Positions 9,880 through 19,973 of a DNA stretch of 64,000 nt are shown one piece after another; positions within the stretch are counted from its first letter, which is position 1, and every line of letters begins with the position of its first letter. The DNA lies in the NCBI GenBank assembly GCA_028564705.1, contig JAPXFQ010001504.1:1-64000 (forward strand), written 5' to 3'. Source of the DNA: Apricaphanius iberus. Its lineage: Eukaryota; Chordata; Actinopteri; Cyprinodontiformes; Aphaniidae. Below the pieces are notes generated by a model that was not told the DNA's origin, made no database searches, and was given only the letters and a program-made list of their open reading frames with translations. The position numbers and the translations under genes are program-made.

Positions 9880-11480
9880 TGAGTAAATCATGCGAAAAGA
9901 TAACAGTAAATAAATATAGTTAAAGAGTAACTCAACCCTACCAGGGTCAAATTCCGCACCGATTTTCTATTTGAAAATGCCTCAAAATGAGGTGTCGCCT
10001 TGCGAAACAGCGAGGGGTCAGGCTGAGCACTTCTGCAGCGGGAAAGCAACAGTGACTTTAGCTCCATCGCCTCAGAAGAGGCCAATTACAAGGTTGAGTA
10101 TTTCTCTCCATGTCTTTCAGAGGGAAGGAAGGATGGTTCTGTGAAGGAGGCAAGCAGCCTTGAGCCATATCGTTTAGATCCAGTGGCCCGTAAGTTGCCA
10201 ACTCGCCACGGAGGTGTGGCTGAGACTGTGCTTCTTTGGCAAAAAGCAAATGTAACATGTTTTATTCTCCTCTCATAAGAAACGGGGATTGTTTATGAAA
10301 AGCAACGGCATCAGATATCAGGAGAAATTTGGGAGTATGGTAGCTCCAGGGATGCAGACAGTCAGCTACCCAAGGAGAATTTTTATTCAATCTGTGCACA
10401 GATATTGACTGGTATTACTCGTATGATACTCGTACTCGGCAAAAGCGCTTTATCCGTACCAGATACTCGTTTCAGTAGTATCCGGCTCATTTCTACTGGT
10501 GAGCTCCGCAGAGCTGCTTGGTGTTTGGTGCTCAGATTCTCTTCGATTGATCTATTTTTCTTTGTGTTGAGGTCTTTTAAGTTATTTTAACACACAAGCA
10601 CACTGCTACACTAATTTCCAGTTGGTCTACTTTATGTTTTCGGAACCTGTTGTGTTTCACACGGTTGTTCTTGATGTGCTAAGATCTTGCTAGCTCGTTA
10701 GCTTAGCTTCATAGCAGCTACGGCTACCTCTCTTCCGTCTATCTCTCCTTCCTGTCCCTCTGTGGCTCCTTTCTACTGTTCTCTGTGTCAGATGTTTAGT
10801 TACCCCCCCTTTAGTGGTAATGGTAAGTGCAGATGAACCCTAAACACCTTTAAACTAACATCTGCTCACTTAAATACAAATTTAGGAGTGGGATGACAAA
10901 TAGCTAATTGGCTTGCATGGCTTGTCTGAACAACAATCAAACCACACTAAGAGATTTAATGCAACGTTCACTATTTCTCTAAAATATAAAATTTCAACAG
11001 CCAGAAACCTATCCAAACATGTTTTATTTAAATCTACTTATTAGCATTACAAGTTACAGTTTACAGTTTGCCTTGTGTTCATCTATACTGATCTTTTCCA
11101 GCCAAGGATAGGCCTCTTCCCACTCACCTATATCTCTGTAAGCGTTTTTGGGACATTTTTACACGTGCTGCATGGAAGCGCCAGTGTGTGTGTGTCTACC
11201 TGATCAATCCTGAACGCGCATCACTCGCGAGCCACAAACAAACAATTTGCGGTCCCGTTTGATCACACCGTTAGAACAGTTTTGCTGAATGTAGGGTAAT
11301 TTTTATGTTTATATAGGCTACATAGTTAGAATAAAGCAGTATGAAGCCTATGACGGACACACATGATAGAAATGTATGAAAATACGGAACAAATAGCGTC
11401 CCTTATTAGTTCAAAACGGAATGGCACATTTGATTGTCAAATATGGAACGATTCCTTATTTTAAGGGACGGTTGGCAACC
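9880..11480. other. Mixed non-coding stretch
   Basis: Nothing firmly assigned. Around 10411-10500 repeated ACTCGTA/ACTCGTTT-type words resemble the ends of fish hAT-like repeats. At 10785-10800 CTGTGTCAGATGTTTA matches the 5' region of the LINE at 26640-26660, so part of 10740-10830 may be a LINE 5' UTR scrap. Confidence 0.35.
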
Positions 11481-11483
11481 CTA

Positions 11484-11880
11484 GAGTTAGAGGCCCAGCT
11501 CCATGCGGCTGAGAATCCAGTAAATAGTTGAGGCCCGTTTGCCAGCATGCAGCCAACAAGGACAGAACCACCTAGCGGTCCTCCAACAGAGCCCACGCAG
11601 CTGGGATCTCAGGCCAACTGGGTGACGGTACGTAGAAAGCATAGTTCCCAGCCCAAAGGGCACCACCAACCTGTCAAACATTAGAGAGACCATCGATCAT
11701 AGTCAAATGTTTTCTAGGGGCCAGAACAGGCAACATAAAATCCCACCTGAAACTGCTGACTAAGGATAAGTGTAAGTACAGTAAGATTGTTATTCACGCT
11801 GGCGGTAATGAATGTAGTAGGGGATTTCAATATTCACGTGGATACTGAAATTTATTCTGCATACATAGATGGTGGCAAGG
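11484..11880 (+). pseudogene. L2-type LINE fragment: ORF1 esterase start joined to endonuclease
   Basis: Translation in shifted frames gives a segment like the one at 26735-26880 (LEAQL ... QANWVTV), then LLTKDKCKYSKIVIHAGGNE, the GGN block of an SGNH-type esterase found in ORF1 of some fish L2 LINEs, and then directly GDFNIHVDTEI, the endonuclease GDFN block. ORF1 and the endonuclease are thus joined by an internal deletion at about 11820. Several stops are present. Confidence 0.6.
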
Positions 11881-11949
11881 TGCATGTTCAACAAACGTCT
11901 AGAACTAACTCCATCTCGTATTTTCACCTCAGTCTCATCTAGGCAGGTG

Positions 11950-12230
11950 CTAAACAATTAGAGACTGTAATATTTGGCTTTTAATATAGTTCCTTACTTG
12001 CCCGGTGGTGCTCCGTTTATAATAATTTTCCATAAATTATCAATCTTATTGATTGCCATAAGCAATCCCTTAACTATTCATAGCCAAATAGCTGCATTCT
12101 TCAAATCCACAACACCATGAAGGGTCTAACATCATCCATGGGAACCCAAATCCATGACTTCTCTGGCCAATCCCAGCGATGTAGTGAGCACATGCCTGAT
12201 AATATCTGTTTGACAGAAACCACAAGGCAT
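11950..12230 (+). repeat. Dispersed unknown repeat (copy A)
   Basis: The block AATAATTTTCCATAAATTAT with surrounding sequence (ATTAGAGACTG upstream, GTCAAATAGCTGCATT-like downstream, then ATCTGTTTG) recurs in the same order at 49210-49450. The two copies are clearly diverged. No coding content; family unknown. Confidence 0.6.
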
Positions 12231-13150
12231 TTGGCCATAGTGCTTAGCTTCTGGTCAGTGCCTTAATTCTGGACACCTCTGGATGACATTGACGAAGCTG
12301 CTTAAAAACCCTGTTAGCCTGGCTTTGATACAACCACTCTTGCACCCCATAAAACATAGCCACTCTGAATACTGAGTTTATCTTTTCACACCAAATGTGC
12401 AGTAAAATCTGATATATTGAAATCAGTGAACTCTTTCCTAAATCTTTCTTACTTGTTAAACAACTGGGTCTTTATCTGTCCATGCTTTCACTTATTCTGC
12501 AGTCACGGATGGGACATCTGAGCTCTTCAGCATTGGAACCCTTTCTTACGGCTCCTTCGATTACGACAAACGGCTTAGTGCATCTGTATTTCGATTATGC
12601 TTTCCTTCTTGATACACAATGACGTACCCATAGGCTCATATGATCTTTGAACTCTTGGTGATGCCATATTTGCTGTTGGTTGTCAGAGCAGAATCTACCC
12701 GCTAAGGGGAGTAAAATGTTTGGATTGCAGTGGCTACTACTGGACTCCGTAGCATCAGTGATATTCTGTGGTGTGCCCTGTTGAATGATTCTGCTAATGT
12801 GAAAATTAGCAGCTTAGAAGGTGGCTCAAAAGGCTGTAGCAGCTGGTGACGACAGTGGTGCAGCTGTAGAAAATTAGGAAAGATGCACACAAGCTCTGAT
12901 GCAGTTGCTACAAATGCAGAGGCAGTGGAGTATTTATTGCTAATCTAGATTAATGTGTCTTTTCTTTTTCTAGTTCCCATATGCACAAGGGCTCACAAAG
13001 GTAATTTTGATGAAGGAGATGGGTTTAAAGAGCCCTTGTGTTAAATTCCAAGATGAGGACACAGTTTCTGTGTGGTTTACATGATTGCTGGAGGCAATTT
13101 GCTGTGTGAATATTATTGTTAAAGGCTAACTAGCAGGTAAAACAATAGGC
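12231..13150. other. Non-coding stretch, nothing recognised
   Basis: No domain, repeat family or RNA gene seen. Short frames here (for example 12702-12890 minus) lack support. Confidence 0.45.
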
Positions 13151-13179
13151 GTGATGTGTCATGGCTGTAAGTGCTGTTC

Positions 13180-13440
13180 TGATTTGTATAGCGCTTTACT
13201 CAGTCCCTACAGACTTTACACTACATTCAGTCATCCACCCATTCTGATGATGGCAAGCTACGTTGTAGCCACAGCTGCCCTGGGGCGCACTGACAGAGGT
13301 GAGGCTGCCGGACACTGGCGCCACCGGGCCCTCTGACCACCACCAGTAGGCAACGGGTGAAGTGTCTTTCCCAAGGACACAACGACTGAGACCGGGGCAA
13401 ACACCCAAACAGCCACAGTCTCACAGTCCCTCAATCTCTC
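13180..13440 (+). repeat. Teleost interspersed repeat (copy A)
   Basis: GAAGTGTCTTTCCCAAGGAC followed by ACAACG matches GAAGTGTCTTGCCCAAAGAC-ACAAC at 21255-21280, and the preceding ACCACCAGTAGGC is also shared. It resembles a widespread fish repeat containing a GACCACCACCAGTAGGC...AAGTGTCTTGCCCAAGGACAC block. Apparent overlapping minus-strand frames here are repeat sequence. Confidence 0.6.
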
Positions 13441-13742
13441 CATTTATTCTTCACAAGAAATTATCTCCTCTCACAGAATGAGGGTCAGGAGGTTGAGAGG
13501 CTTTCACATACACATGCAGGGAAGAAATAAAATGAGTTATTTACTACCATACTCATGCTCCTAGGACTACTTACAGTTAAGTCCAAAATTATTCATCCCC
13601 TGGCAGATTTGGTTTTAAAATGATTTTCATTCAAACAAGAAGTTTGTTTTTGGGAGGAAACAAGATATTCTCTAAAAAGAATAAAAAAAAATAACAAAAA
13701 CAATTTTGAATATAAACTTTGAAAAACATATTTTGGTAACAC

Positions 13743-13804
<62 letters not shown>
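13743..13804 (+). repeat. (TAA)n microsatellite
   Basis: About twenty perfect TAA/AAT units in a row. Confidence 0.95.
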
Positions 13805-13805
<1 letters not shown>

Positions 13806-13957
13806 TTTCCTTATTTAACATTTATAAGTGTTTAGTAAGTCAATTACAAATCATTTGCAAAGTATGAGATAATGATATACTATTTATTTATAAATGCTTG
13901 TAAACAATGGCGGCTGGTGAAAAATATTCTTGGTGGGGCTGTGGACAACTCCACTAT

Positions 13958-14127
13958 TTCCTGAACTAAGTACAGCTCTTTTATTTCCTGTCTTACATGA
14001 TTGGACAAACTGAATAATCCAGGTGTGTCTGGCCTTTGTTGTTGTGAATACTGAGGTCAGACACATGTGGATTGATCGGTTAACCCAATACAGACAGGAA
14101 ATAAAAGAGCTGTACTTAGTTCAGGAA
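13958..14127. repeat. Perfect 35 bp inverted repeat with 100 bp spacer
   Basis: Bases 13958-13992 are the exact reverse complement of 14093-14127 (35 of 35). Weaker pairing continues inward (CCAGGTGTGTCTGGC at 14020-14034 against GTCAGACACATGTGG at 14056-14070), and 12 bp of the outer arm (13955-13966) pairs with a second, duplicated copy at 14132-14143. It could form a long hairpin. It lies in the 3' part of the hAT element. Confidence 0.9.
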
Positions 14128-14277
14128 GTCGTTCAGGAAATAGCTTATAAAGCAATTTTCAATAATCAACCCAAAACAATTGAAGATAAACGGATGGATA
14201 CCAGTTCTCTGTTAAATACTGATTATTTTAATGCCATTATTAACAACCTGAGGCATTCTTATACGAAACATAAATAG
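14023..14277 (+). CDS. Hypothetical 84-residue ORF over the inverted repeat
   Basis: An open plus-strand frame runs across the right arm of the inverted repeat (RQEIKELYLVQEVVQEIAYK, then NNQPKTIEDKRMDTSS). Composition is plausible for a coding sequence but no domain is recognised and it opposes the transposase strand. Probably fortuitous. Confidence 0.15.
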   Translation: MCLAFVVVNTEVRHMWIDRLTQYRQEIKELYLVQEVVQEIAYKAIFNNQPKTIEDKRMDTSSLLNTDYFNAIINNLRHSYTKHK

Positions 14278-14703
14278 AATATTTCACAAACAAGTTTAGA
14301 ACCAAACTAGAAAGAAATAAGTTATTAGGTTTATACAAACACTTTACACACAAAGCTCTCAATTCTTACAGCAGCGCCCCCTTGTGGCAGAAAAATCACA
14401 TCTGAGTACATTAAATTGCACACAAAATAAAATGATCATAAGTGGTAAATAGGCAATGCAAGAGGCACATCACCAGAATGGAGTTTAAAGAGGACTATAT
14501 ACAACATAAAATTATAAAGATTGTACTTACGTGTCTGTATACAATTTACAAAGTTTTATGTTAAAAAAAAAAAAACGAACAAAAAAACTGGAATTGGTTA
14601 ATACTGAACAGTAAATAATGATCAAGATAAATGTTACTAATTACAACAACTAACAAAAAACTTTTTTTTTTATTTCAACATTTGAGTGAACAAAAAAAAA
14701 TGA

Positions 14704-14713
14704 TGAGCAGGTC
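14704..14713 (+). repeat. Target-site duplication, left copy (TGAGCAGGTC)
   Basis: The ten bases TGAGCAGGTC immediately precede the (CCAT)n end of the LINE and are repeated exactly at 16534-16543. Confidence 0.88.
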
Positions 14714-14738
14714 CATCCATCCATCCACCATCTTCCGC

Positions 14739-15317
14739 TTATCCGGGGTCGGGTCGCGGGGGCAGTAGCCTAAGCAGAGAGACCCAGACTTCCCTCTCCC
14801 CGGCTACTTGGGCCAGCTCCTCTGGAGGAATCCCGAGGCGTTCCCAGGCCAGCTGGGAGACATAATCCCTCCAGCGAGTCCTGGGTCTTCCCCTGGGTCT
14901 CCTCCCGGTGGGACGTGCCCAGAACACCTCACCAGGGAGGCGTCCAGGAGGCATCCTGACCAGATGCCCGAGACACCTCAACTGGCTCCTCTCGATGTGG
15001 AGGAGCAGCGGCTCTACTCTGAGCCCCCTCCGGATGACCGAGCTTCTCACCCTATCTCTAAGGGAGAGCCCAGCCACCCTACGGAGGAAACTCATTTCAG
15101 CCGCCTGTATCCGCGATCTCGTTCTTTCGGTCACCACCCAGCGTTCGTGACCATAGATGAGGGTAGGAACGTAGATCGACCGGTAAATTGAGAGCTTTGC
15201 CTTTCGGCTCAGCTCTCTCTTCACCACGACAGACCGGTACAGCGCCCGCATAACTGCAGACGCCTTACCAATCCGTCCATCAATCTCCCGCTCCATTTTT
15301 TCCTCATTCGTGAACAA
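14739..15317 (-). pseudogene. RTE LINE ORF C-terminus after one frameshift
   Basis: This frame continues the RT ORF (MEREIDGRIGKASAVMRALY, SRKAKLSIYRSIYVPTLIYG, then RPRGRPRTRWRDYV and a final LLRLLPPRPDP) and ends with the natural stop a few bases before the (TGGA)n tail. It is the usual C-terminal connection region of this fish LINE family. Only one frameshift separates it from the RT domain. Confidence 0.88.
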
Positions 15318-16533
15318 GACCCCAGATACCTAAACTCCCCCACTTGTGGAAGGACCTCATCCCCGAACCGGAGAAGGCACTCTACCCTTTTCCGGCTCAA
15401 GACCATGGTCTCGGATTTGGCGGTGCGGATCCTCATCCCAGCCGCTTCACACTCGGCTGCGAACTGCTCCAACGAGAGCTGTAGATCACGTTCAGATGAA
15501 GCCAACAAGACCACATCATCTGCGAAAAGCAGAGACCCGATCCTGAGGTCACCAAAACGGATCGCCTCAACACCTTGGCTGCGCCTAGAAATCCTGTCCA
15601 TAAACGTTATGAACAGGACCGGTGACAAAGGGCAACCTTGGCGGAGTCCAGCTCTCACTGGAAATGAGTCCGACTTACTGCCGGCAATGCGAACCAGACT
15701 CTGACACCGTTCATATAGGGACCTAACAGCCCGTATCAAAGGGCCTGGTACCCCATACTCCCGGAGTACCCCCCACAGGACACCCCAAGGGACACGGTCG
15801 AACGCCTTCTCCAAGTCCACAAAGCACATGTAGACCGGTTGGGCGAACTCCCACGCACCCTCCAGGACCCTGCCGAGGGTGTAGAGCTGGTCCAGTGTTC
15901 CACGGCCAGGACGAAAACCGCATTGTTCCTCCTGAATCCGAGGTTCGACTATCCGTCGGACCCTCCTCTCCAGAACCCCCGAATAGACCTTACCAGGGAG
16001 GCTCAGAAGTGTGATCCCCCTATAGTTGGAACACACTCTGTGGTCCCCCTTTTTAAAGAGGAGGACCACCACCCCGGTCTGCCAATCCAAGGTAACTGCC
16101 CCCAATGTCCACGCAATGTTGCAGAGCCACGTCAACCAACACAGCCCTACAACATCCAGAGCCTTGAGGAACTCCGGCCGAATCTCATCCACCCCCGGTG
16201 CCTTGCCACCAAGGAGCTTTTTAACAACCTCGGTGACTTCAGCACCAGACATTGGAGAGCCCGTCCCAGAGTCCTCAGACTCTGCTTCCAAACAGGAAGG
16301 CGTGTCGGTGGGATTGAGGAGGTCTTCGAAGTATTCCATCCACCGGCCCAAAACGTCCCGCGTTGAGGTCAGCAGCACACCGCCCCCACTGTAAACAATG
16401 TTGGTGGCAGACCGCTTCCCCCCTCTGAGACGCCGGATCGTGGACCAGAATCGCTTCGAAGACACACGGAAGTCGTTCTCCATGGTCTCTCCGAACTCCT
16501 CCCACGCCCGAGTTTTTGCCTCAGCGAAATGTC
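15318..16533 (-). pseudogene. RTE LINE reverse transcriptase domain
   Basis: The protein copies LINE RNA at a nicked target site. RT blocks read in order: YRGITLLS, CGFRPGRGTLDQLYTL, FVDLEKAFDRVPW, RQGCPLSPVLF and the catalytic LLFADDVVLLASS, followed by the thumb (YLGS). The active-site FADD is intact. The frame is open for about 400 codons and is lost only by a single frameshift at about 15318, where it continues in the next frame. The endonuclease domain is missing through 5' truncation. The start codon at 16483 is internal, not the true start. Confidence 0.9.
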
Positions 16534-16543
16534 TGAGCAGGTC
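16534..16543 (+). repeat. Target-site duplication, right copy (TGAGCAGGTC)
   Basis: Exact copy of 14704-14713 abutting the truncated 5' end of the LINE. Confidence 0.88.
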
Positions 16544-16725
16544 ATGTTAGTAAAAACTACTCGGACAAAATGTCAGAAATTTACAGTGTTACATATTTCT
16601 GGATTGTTGTGCTAAGGTCAACTTCATACAATGGTCATGAGGATTCATTTGTGCGTGTGCATGTGTGATACCTCATTTGTATAGGATTTTTGCCCTTCTG
16701 TCCTTCTGAGTGGCTAAGCTTTCAA

Positions 16726-17198
16726 TTACCCTTCTATTGAAGTCAGGAATGTTTTGACAAGCTTTTTTTCTATGAAGAGCATGGCCAGAGCATTCAACCG
16801 ATCCTGTGTCATGGTGTTCCTCAGGAAAGTCTTAATCCTCTTTAAATTAGAGAAGCACCTCTCTGATTCAGCTGTGGTCATGGGTGTGCTGACAAGAATA
16901 TTCAAAAAAGTGACCGTCTCTCTGAAAGTGTTTTGAAGATTGTTCTCCATGAAAAACTGGAGGAGAGTCAGTGCACCACTGCAAGCCCTGAACTCATGGT
17001 TCTCATAGATGAGGGATAGCTCTGCTCTGAGCTTAGCCTTGTCTAACATGGGGTAGACCTCCACAGTTGTTTCCAGTGCTGCATCTGGGAACTGCGCTGT
17101 GTGTTGCACAAACAAGTTGCCTTGTAGCAGAGTGGCACTGATAAGGTGCTTGGTAAAAGAAAATCGCTCTTTTGCATGGCTCAGGATGGTTTCACCAA
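16726..17198 (-). pseudogene. hAT transposase last exon: C-terminal dimerisation domain
   Basis: A TATGACAG acceptor at 17200-17199 opens an exon beginning VGETILSHAKERF and running uninterrupted to the stop at 16728-16726. It ends with LVSTPMTTAESERCFSNLKR and IKTFLRNTMTQDRLNALAML, the signature of the hAT family C-terminal (dimerisation) domain, including the conserved Ser-Glu-Arg-x-Phe-Ser block. The domain is complete and undamaged. It follows the 17516-17409 exon across an intron of about 210 bp. Confidence 0.88.
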
Positions 17199-17408
17199 CT
17201 GTCATATGATAAATAAAAAACAAAACATAAGTAGATATAGTAAACACTTGCATAGGAAATAATGTAATCAGTACACACTTACAGGATAAAAGTAAAAAAC
17301 ATTTTATTGAGAATCAGAAATCTTTTATGGTCCCAAAAATGGGGAAAATTGTTTGTTGCAGCAGCAGTGTAACATGAAAGAACAAGTACATACATTTTTA
17401 CATCTTAC

Positions 17409-17516
17409 CTCTGTACCCAGCTGCTGTTGTTCTCCCTGTCCAAACGTCCTCCGTTTCTTTGTGGGCTGCACAGATGCGCTGCAATTCTCACTCAGAGAAT
17501 GGACGGAGTCCCTAAT
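17409..17516 (-). pseudogene. hAT transposase internal exon
   Basis: Between a CATTAG acceptor at about 17517 and a GTAAGA donor at 17408, the frame reads DSVHSLSENCSASVQPTKKR then RTFGQGEQQQLGTE. It is basic and low in complexity, the usual variable linker before the C-terminal hAT domain. Intact splice signals on both sides argue it is a true exon and not a shadow frame. Confidence 0.65.
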
Positions 17517-17600
17517 GAGACACAAGTTACTATCCACATCACTGTTTCAGAAACTAACATACTGGAGAATTTCATCACAATAATATCAAAAAATTTTTTA

Positions 17601-17764
17601 CCTGATGTTTTGCATGCTATTGGTGAAGCTCTGGATGACTCCTGTGATGTAGACCGAGTCAATGTTCCTCTTCTGCAGTTGGTTGAACGCATGTCCACAT
17701 GTGGCATGATCTTGTGAAACAATGCCAGGAGAAAGCAGATATTTTCTTCCTCCAACATTCTCAC
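17601..17764 (-). pseudogene. hAT transposase exon, alpha-helical insertion part
   Basis: Reads ENICFLLALFHKIMPHVDM in one frame and FNQLQKRNIDSVYITGVIQS then FTNSMQNIR in another, so a small indel lies between. A GTAAAA donor is at about 17600. This corresponds to the helical region before the C-terminal domain in ZMYM1-like transposases. Confidence 0.6.
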
Positions 17765-18018
17765 AAAGCCTCCTGCCCCTCACAATGTTTGATCAAACAC
17801 CTAAACTCGATTGTCTGGAAACACTTGAGGAGGTCATCCTTGTGCTCATACACAGTGTTGACAGCACGACTGTGGATGTGTGAAGTTGCCTGCTGCATGA
17901 TGAAGTTCAGCTGAATGGCATAGCAGTGGATGCAGTGTGCACTTGTGTACACATCCTTGACCTTACGCTGCACTCCACCTGTGGCTCCCCTCATCACTGC
18001 CGCCCCATCATAGGGCAA
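17765..18018 (-). pseudogene. hAT transposase core, second catalytic block
   Basis: MPYDGAAVMRGATGGVQRKV and SAHCIHCYAIQLNFIMQQA match the hAT transposase segment with the catalytic Asp (YDGA) and the C-x2-H-like region (usual HCYAH has become HCYAI here). A few frameshifts separate it from its neighbours. Confidence 0.8.
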
Positions 18019-18327
18019 TTGGTTTACCCTCTTTTCCAGCAGGGATTATTTTGCTCAGCCTATCCAACAGTGCTGTGGAAATGGTGTCAGCAGTTGCATT
18101 CTGAAGAGGGATGAACTCGAAAAAACACTCTTGAATGCTGTTCTGACTGTTAACATACCGTAACACAAGCACCAACTGGCAGCGGGTGGAAATGTCAGTA
18201 GTCTCATCTGCTTGAATAGCAAGATAATCTGCATTGTTCACTTCTCCAAGAATGTGGGTTTTAAGCACTGACATCATACAATCCAACAGCTTGTTCTGCA
18301 CGGTCTTTGAGGTGCCTTTAAAAACTG
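18019..18327 (-). pseudogene. hAT transposase core, first catalytic block
   Basis: The frame from about 18327 reads VQNKLLDCMMSVLKTHI and ADYLAIQADETTDISTRCQL, carrying the first catalytic Asp (QADETTD) of ZMYM1/DUF4371-type hAT transposases. A frameshift at about 18328 separates it from the zinc-finger part, and another near 18020 from the next block. Confidence 0.82.
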
Positions 18328-19001
18328 TACCCTATTAAGTTATCCTCCAACACATTATCTAGTGAAGCGACCAAATCGACTAAGCCCCTGAAGAAGCCCG
18401 GGTTGGCTGATGATTCAGTCTCATCATGGCCCCGCAAAGCCAGCTCAAAAGCTCCACAAAATTTAACACAGTCAATTATCTTGGACAAAATGTGCAGATT
18501 CCGATCCACTTCTTCATTGTGTTTCTTTATTGCAAGCCTGTGCCCCTCATTTAGCTGCATAGCAATGTTGGCACTGCCTAGCATGGCTAGCTTCATCGTA
18601 TTATCCATATGTACCCAAGATGACTCATGTTTTTTTACCTTTTCTGAAAAATGTTTCATGTCTGTCACTCCTGACATGGTCCATGCCATATCTGTCCCAG
18701 TTGTTTTGAATAGCAAACACGGAAAGCAAAATAAGGCATTTACGTGATTGCATCCAGCTAGCCAAGCCTTCTTGGTGTACCAATTTTGGGAGAAGCCTCG
18801 CATGTACACTTTACCTTTCTCCTTGTCTTGCTGGCGTATCTTTATTTCGGGCTGATCTGGGCCGAGCTCTTTGATATTAAGTTTTTCGACCAATGTTCTC
18901 CTCTCGAATGAATACTGGAGAAGAGACCGAATTGAATTCAGCGGCTGCTGAGATTCGACATCTGTCCTCGTACTCGCGTCCATCACTGCCAAGATCACCA
19001 C
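18328..19001 (-). pseudogene. hAT transposase N-terminal TTF-type zinc finger region
   Basis: An open frame of about 225 codons contains WYTKKAWLAGCNHVNALFCF followed by PCLLF, the TTF-type zinc finger that binds the transposon ends, then HRLAIKKHNEEVDRNLHILS and an FELALRGHDE block typical of ZMYM1-like hAT transposases. The frame is open upstream of the Met at 19001, so the true start may be further right. It ends by a frameshift at about 18328. Confidence 0.82.
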
Positions 19002-19397
19002 CGGATATCTTGCCCGTGCACCAGCCTTTGGGTGATATCTCTATCGCCCTTCGGGTTTCCGAATCGACGACGCTGATTGGATGAATTCCTGTTGCTATGT
19101 GCGAATTTCTTTTTAGTAATTGGTCGTTATTCTCCTTGGTGATATAAAATATTCATATGGACAACTTGAACCATCCCCTGACCAGAGACTTCTCCTTCTG
19201 CCTCAACAGCTTTGACTTTCACATATACTCTAACTTCCCACACACGTAAAAGGACACACTCTCGATTTAATTTGTTGTTCTGGTTTAACCCCTTCTAACT
19301 GTTCTGCCAATGATGTCCATATATCCAACCACTTTTCCTGTCCTTCAATATCCCCCTCTGTTCTTCCATAACTAAGCCAATCAAACCTCATTCCGGA

Positions 19398-19973
19398 ATG
19401 TCAAAAATATCAACCTTAACACCCTGTACTGCATTTTTGATAATATATCCATCCCAGATTCAGCCTATCCTGACTTCCTTGTTTCCCATTTCAACTCCAC
19501 ACTCAATAATAACCTGGATTCTCTTGCTCCTGTCAAAACACGGTCAGTGTCCTTTTCCAATTCTGTCCCCTGAACTCCAATGGATGAAAGCCAAAGGACG
19601 TCAACTAGAACACCTCCATAAAAGAACTGGCCTTGCAATACACAAAGAAATGCGCAGAACTCATCTGCTTCAATACTTGGACACTGTTACACGTTCAAAA
19701 TCTAATTTCTACTCTGGTCTGATCTCTTCCAATGTAGGCAACTCCAAGACTCTATTCTCCATAAAGCTCTCTCCATCCCCCAAAAGTTTTCCCCTCTGCC
19801 AGTCATCTTGTTCCTTCCTCCTTCCCACCTCACTTGAAATTTCTGAGCTCATTCGTAAGTCCAAGCCCTCAATCTGTCCTCCTGACCCCCTCCCTACAGT
19901 TCTGGTTAAAACATGTCTCAATTCCCTTCTCCCTCTCATAACTAGTTTCTACTGTAGCTTGTTGGCTTTTTGA
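19398..19973 (+). pseudogene. LINE ORF2 linker fragment (endonuclease to RT)
   Basis: The central and C-terminal residues (MKAKGRQLEHLHKRTGLAIH, LLQYLDTVTRSKSNFYSGLI, then CPPDPLPTVLVKTCL and LLPLIT) match the region between endonuclease and RT of L2/CR1-type LINEs, including the DPLPT-L-K entry to the RT domain. It stops before RT block 1. Upstream, 19140-19397 may also be LINE in broken frames. Confidence 0.65.

Larger units (their letters stand above)
14714..16533 (-). mobile_element. RTE-type LINE, 5'-truncated
   Basis: A 1.82 kb LINE lies on the minus strand, bounded by a perfect 10 bp target-site duplication. Its 3' end is a very short UTR after the stop codon followed by a (TGGA)n tail, as in RTE-clade LINEs. 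The reading frame is open right up to the 5' junction (FAEAKTRAWEEF ...), showing 5' truncation inside the RT ORF. High GC and few disruptions distinguish it from its AT-rich surroundings and suggest it is among the younger insertions here. Clade name is from motif recollection, not alignment. Confidence 0.85.
13905..19090 (-). mobile_element. ZMYM1-like hAT transposon, interrupted by an RTE LINE
   Basis: Minus-strand exons between 19001 and 16726 encode, in order, a TTF-type zinc finger, the RNase H-like transposase core and the hAT C-terminal dimerisation domain, with several intact splice sites. The left boundary is proposed at CAATGGCGGCTGGTGA (13905), which resembles the CAG-GGCGG termini of this hAT group; the right terminus was not found. 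Removal of the LINE at 14714-16533 restores continuity between 13905-14713 and 16534 onward, giving a ~1 kb 3' region after the transposase stop. Frameshifts make it a dead copy. Confidence 0.7.

Noticed and set aside
13196..13443. Three overlapping minus-strand ORFs of 61-70 residues
   Set aside because: They overlap in all frames across a GC-rich interspersed repeat; no domain and no codon pattern.
14808..15191. Long plus-strand ORFs opposite the RTE LINE
   Set aside because: Antisense shadows of a high-GC RT coding region, as are those at 15346-15704 and 15839-16394.
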